Below are positions 61,185 to 64,000 of a stretch of DNA of 64,000 bases, piece after piece. Positions within the stretch are counted from its first letter, which is position 1. Every line of letters starts with the position of its first letter. This stretch comes from Prevotella sp. (GTDB lineage Bacteria > Bacteroidota > Bacteroidia > Bacteroidales > Bacteroidaceae). The DNA lies in contig JALFPC010000054.1 in assembly GCA_022782305.1 (NCBI GenBank), positions 1 through 64,000 of the forward strand. The letters are read 5' to 3'. The notes beneath the pieces were generated by a model. That model had not been told where the DNA came from and made no database searches. It worked only from the letters and a program-made list of their open reading frames with translations. The translations under genes were made by a program, and so were the position numbers.

Positions 61185-64000
61185 TTAGAACGCTACATTT
61201 AGTCCGAAAGAGAATGATGTTGGTGAAGGATAACGTCCGTTGTCCAAACCATACACATTAGAACTTGTTGTAGAAACACCAATTTCTGGATCATAACCGT
61301 CATATCCGGTGATGGTCAGCAGGTTGGTGGCATTAAGAGTCATGCGGAGATTGGTGAGACCGAGCTTCTTGATAAGCTTCTTGTCGAAGGTATAACCAAG
61401 TGTGATGCTCTTGAGTCGCACATAACTGCCATCCTCAATAAATCTGTCGCTCCATGCGTCATTATCGCTTGGGTCGTTGATAGATGCTCTTGGATATGCT
61501 GCATCTGGGTTAGCCACAACCACATTGGTCACGTCATAGATCCAGTTGTCGGCCTTCACACCGTCTTTTGGAGTGAGGATAGCATGTCCGCCGCAGTCAG
61601 CAAGCTGGTTCTGCCATGCTGAGTTCATGTGAGAAAGCTTCATCTTGGTGTAGTTGCCCACCTTGTTGCCAAGAGAACCATTGATGAATACTGTCAGGTC
61701 GAAATTCTTGTATGTGAATGTGTTGTTCCAACCGAATGTCCATTTAGGCATTGGAGAACCGATATTGGTTTTGTCATTTTCGTCGATCACACCGTCACCG
61801 TTAACGTCTACAATCTTCACGTCACCAGGATAGATAGTGTTTTTAGGATTGTACTTGCTTGGGTCGGTATTCCAAGACTTTGTTCCATCTGCATTAGTTA
61901 CAATAGGGTTGTTCTGGTTGCGGAGGTCTACAGGAGAGTTGAGGATATCCTCAAAACTTGTGTAGACACCTGCTGTCTTATATCCATAGAAATTATAGAG
62001 AGACTCACCCTCTGCAGAACGTGTTACCACATCGGTCCACTGACCATAACCTACGAGAGCATTACCACCGGCAAGACTCTTGATCTTGTTTGAGTTGTGA
62101 GAGAAGTTTACGTCTGTAGACCAAGAGAAGTTCTTGGTGTGGATAGGACGTGCAGCCACTGTGAATTCAACACCAGTATTTTCGATGTCGCCATAGTTAC
62201 CCCATGGTGCTGCAAGAGCTGAAGAACCATTTCCGCCTGTACCCATGATAGAAGGCAAGGTGAGTGGCATGAGCATGTCCTTAGACATTTTCTTATACCA
62301 GTCAAAGGTGAATGAGAGGTCGCCACCGAAGAAACCGAGGTCGAGACCTATGTTCCACTGCTCCTGTGTTTCCCATTTGATGTCAAGGTTAGCCATGTTG
62401 GCAGGACGATAAGCCATGCCGAGCCCTGTGTCCATAGTAGACATAGCAGAACCCCACTTATAACTACCGATATCAGAGTTACCAGTCTGTCCCCATCCGA
62501 TGCGGAGTTTACCATTTGACAACCATGTTAAGTCTTTGAGGAAAGCCTCATTGTTGAAGCGCCATGCACCTGCGAAAGAATGGAATGAAGCCCAACGCTT
62601 GTTAGGACCGAAGTTAGAGCTACCATCACGACGGAAGGTGTAGGTGAGCAGGTAACGGTCGTCATAGTTGTAAGTTTCACGTGTGAAGAAAGAAGCCATG
62701 GCAGAAGAGTTGAAGCCAACACCTATCTGTGGGTCACCATCGCCGAGAGCAGGATTGTGGATAGCATCGTTAGGCAGGTTGGTATTATATACAGATACAT
62801 AATCCCAACTGCTCTCCCAGCACTCCTGACCGAGCATGGCAGTAACATGATGCTTTCCGAAAGACTCGCTCCATGTCAGATAGTTCTTTAATGTCCAATA
62901 TGTGCTTGAGTTCTTCTGTACTCGTGCGTTGTTGTTGTCACGTACCCATGTGCCAAGGTCTATTTTGGGTTCGTATGTGCTACCCTTTGACCAACTGAGA
63001 TCCCAACCGAACTCTGTGTGCAGAGTGAGGTTCTTCATAAAACTTATTTCTGTGAAGATAGAACCATTCAGTTTCTGGCGGTCGAGAAGTATCTCATTGA
63101 GCATCGCCATGGCTATTGGGTTAGGACTGGTAAATCCTTCCTTGGAAACGCTTGAATAGCCACCATCGATATTATAAATCTGAATATCTGGAGGAGTAAC
63201 CAATGAATACCGGATGATACCTTCCTCAGAATCAGCGAGTTTAAGGTTATCAGAAGTAGATGTATAAGAAGCATTGAAACCAAGTTTCAACCATGGTTTG
63301 AGTTTAGCATCGAGGTTGGCACGCATACCATAGCGCTCAAACTCAGAACCGATAATGGTACCTTCCTGATTCATATAGTTGGCAGACACATAGTACTGCA
63401 CATTGTCGGTACCACCCTGGGCAGAGATCTGGTGATTGTGCTGCCATGCTGTCTGGAAGATAGCATCCTGCCAGTTGGTACCCTTGCCCAATACAGATGG
63501 GTCAGAATACATTGGGTCAGCACTGCTTTTGGTTATCTCATACTGGTCAACGAGAGTGTTGTAGTATGTAGCAAACTCGCGGAGGTTCATCATGTCAATG
63601 CGCTTCATCTGGCGAGACATGGTGACGCTACCATCATAAGTGAACTTGGCTTCGCCGCTCTTACCACGCTTTGTTGTGATGAGCACAACACCATTAGCAC
63701 CCTGAGCACCATAGATGGCGGTGGCGGAAGCATCCTTGAGAATTTCCATGCTTACGATGTCACCGGGGTTCAAAGTAGCCAGAGGAGAGATGGTAGAAAC
63801 GGAACCATTGCCTAGACGATCACCCAGACCGAAGTCGGAACCACTCTTACCACCACCCTGGAAGATCACACCGTCTACAACGTATAGAGGCTCAGCACCA
63901 GCATTGATGGTAGCCTGACCACGTACTCGGATAGACTGGCTTGAACCAGGAGCACCAGATGTGGCATAGGTGGTAACACCAGCTACACGACCCTGGAAAG
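61185..64000 (-). CDS. susC: SusC/RagA-family TonB-dependent transporter, 5' end beyond the window
   Basis: The ORF track starts at an internal Met; the frame stays open to the right edge, reading [22 protein letters not shown] and [11 protein letters not shown], which are conserved plug motifs of SusC. So at least 939 residues are present and the signal peptide, carboxypeptidase-like domain and TonB box are missing. The barrel ends FSFGLNVAF. It imports manno-oligosaccharides across the outer membrane with SusD. Its promoter and any linked regulator lie outside the window. Confidence 0.95.
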   Translation of the reverse strand, partial: FQGRVAGVTTYATSGAPGSSQSIRVRGQATINAGAEPLYVVDGVIFQGGGKSGSDFGLGDRLGNGSVSTISPLATLNPGDIVSMEILKDASATAIYGAQGANGVVLITTKRGKSGEAKFTYDGSVTMSRQMKRIDMMNLREFATYYNTLVDQYEITKSSADPMYSDPSVLGKGTNWQDAIFQTAWQHNHQISAQGGTDNVQYYVSANYMNQEGTIIGSEFERYGMRANLDAKLKPWLKLGFNASYTSTSDNLKLADSEEGIIRYSLVTPPDIQIYNIDGGYSSVSKEGFTSPNPIAMAMLNEILLDRQKLNGSIFTEISFMKNLTLHTEFGWDLSWSKGSTYEPKIDLGTWVRDNNNARVQKNSSTYWTLKNYLTWSESFGKHHVTAMLGQECWESSWDYVSVYNTNLPNDAIHNPALGDGDPQIGVGFNSSAMASFFTRETYNYDDRYLLTYTFRRDGSSNFGPNKRWASFHSFAGAWRFNNEAFLKDLTWLSNGKLRIGWGQTGNSDIGSYKWGSAMSTMDTGLGMAYRPANMANLDIKWETQEQWNIGLDLGFFGGDLSFTFDWYKKMSKDMLMPLTLPSIMGTGGNGSSALAAPWGNYGDIENTGVEFTVAARPIHTKNFSWSTDVNFSHNSNKIKSLAGGNALVGYGQWTDVVTRSAEGESLYNFYGYKTAGVYTSFEDILNSPVDLRNQNNPIVTNADGTKSWNTDPSKYNPKNTIYPGDVKIVDVNGDGVIDENDKTNIGSPMPKWTFGWNNTFTYKNFDLTVFINGSLGNKVGNYTKMKLSHMNSAWQNQLADCGGHAILTPKDGVKADNWIYDVTNVVVANPDAAYPRASINDPSDNDAWSDRFIEDGSYVRLKSITLGYTFDKKLIKKLGLTNLRMTLNATNLLTITGYDGYDPEIGVSTTSSNVYGLDNGRYPSPTSFSFGLNVAF

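Overview
The window looks like a chromosomal piece of a Bacteroidota genome, most likely Prevotella or a close relative. The evidence is a SusC/SusD locus with surface glycan-binding lipoproteins, a single-chain SecDF, several Bacteroidota-typical families (DUF4271, DUF4254, DUF3108, a bacterial GH3-type acyl-adenylating enzyme), and promoters of the form TTTG-N19/20-TAnnTTTG with little Shine-Dalgarno signal. No phage, insertion sequence, plasmid gene or CRISPR array was seen. The genus is an inference from protein flavour only.

Layout. 1-4.8 kb: an AraC-type regulator cut by the left edge, convergent with an EmrB/EmrA/TolC-like efflux operon. 4.8-5.56 kb: a non-coding stretch with four 21-bp tandem repeats and the secDF terminator. 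5.56-11.3 kb: secDF, an exo/endonuclease/phosphatase-fold membrane protein, a rhomboid protease and an HU gene. 11.3-13.1 kb: kduI-kduD of hexuronate breakdown. 13.2-22.4 kb: tRNA-Gln(TTG), tyrS, yidD, rnpA, hemD, a DUF4271 protein, metK, an M16 protease and xerD. 22.4-31.5 kb: aroQ, an O-methyltransferase and an aldo/keto reductase, then an envelope cluster of two glycosyltransferases, an InaA/WaaP-type kinase and two alkaline-phosphatase-superfamily membrane transferases. 31.5-41.4 kb: a DUF3108 protein, an Ig-like lipoprotein, a GH3-type enzyme, rnc, fabF, acpP, pdxB, and a DUF4254/GT9 pair. 41.4-44.2 kb: a small histidine-rich membrane protein and a TonB-dependent receptor.

From 44.5 kb to the right edge, all on the minus strand, lies a beta-mannan utilisation locus: susC (cut by the edge), susD, two glycan-binding surface proteins, a small secreted protein, a GH26-GH5 two-domain enzyme, a GH26-like lipoprotein lacking its nucleophile, a GH26 mannanase, a GH130 mannosylglucose phosphorylase, a GPH-family sugar symporter, a mannobiose 2-epimerase and a GH36 alpha-galactosidase. 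The parts form a pathway: surface capture and cutting, SusCD import, periplasmic debranching and cleavage to mannobiose, symport, epimerisation to mannosylglucose, and phosphorolysis to mannose-1-phosphate plus glucose.

The most unusual items are the GH26-like lipoprotein that appears to be a pseudoenzyme, the small secreted protein that shares an N-terminal module with the GH26-GH5 enzyme, a terminator-like hairpin between acpP and fabF, the 21-bp repeat array, and the His-rich protein/TonB receptor pair. Most of the rest is ordinary housekeeping. I did not identify a clear-cut new multi-gene system.
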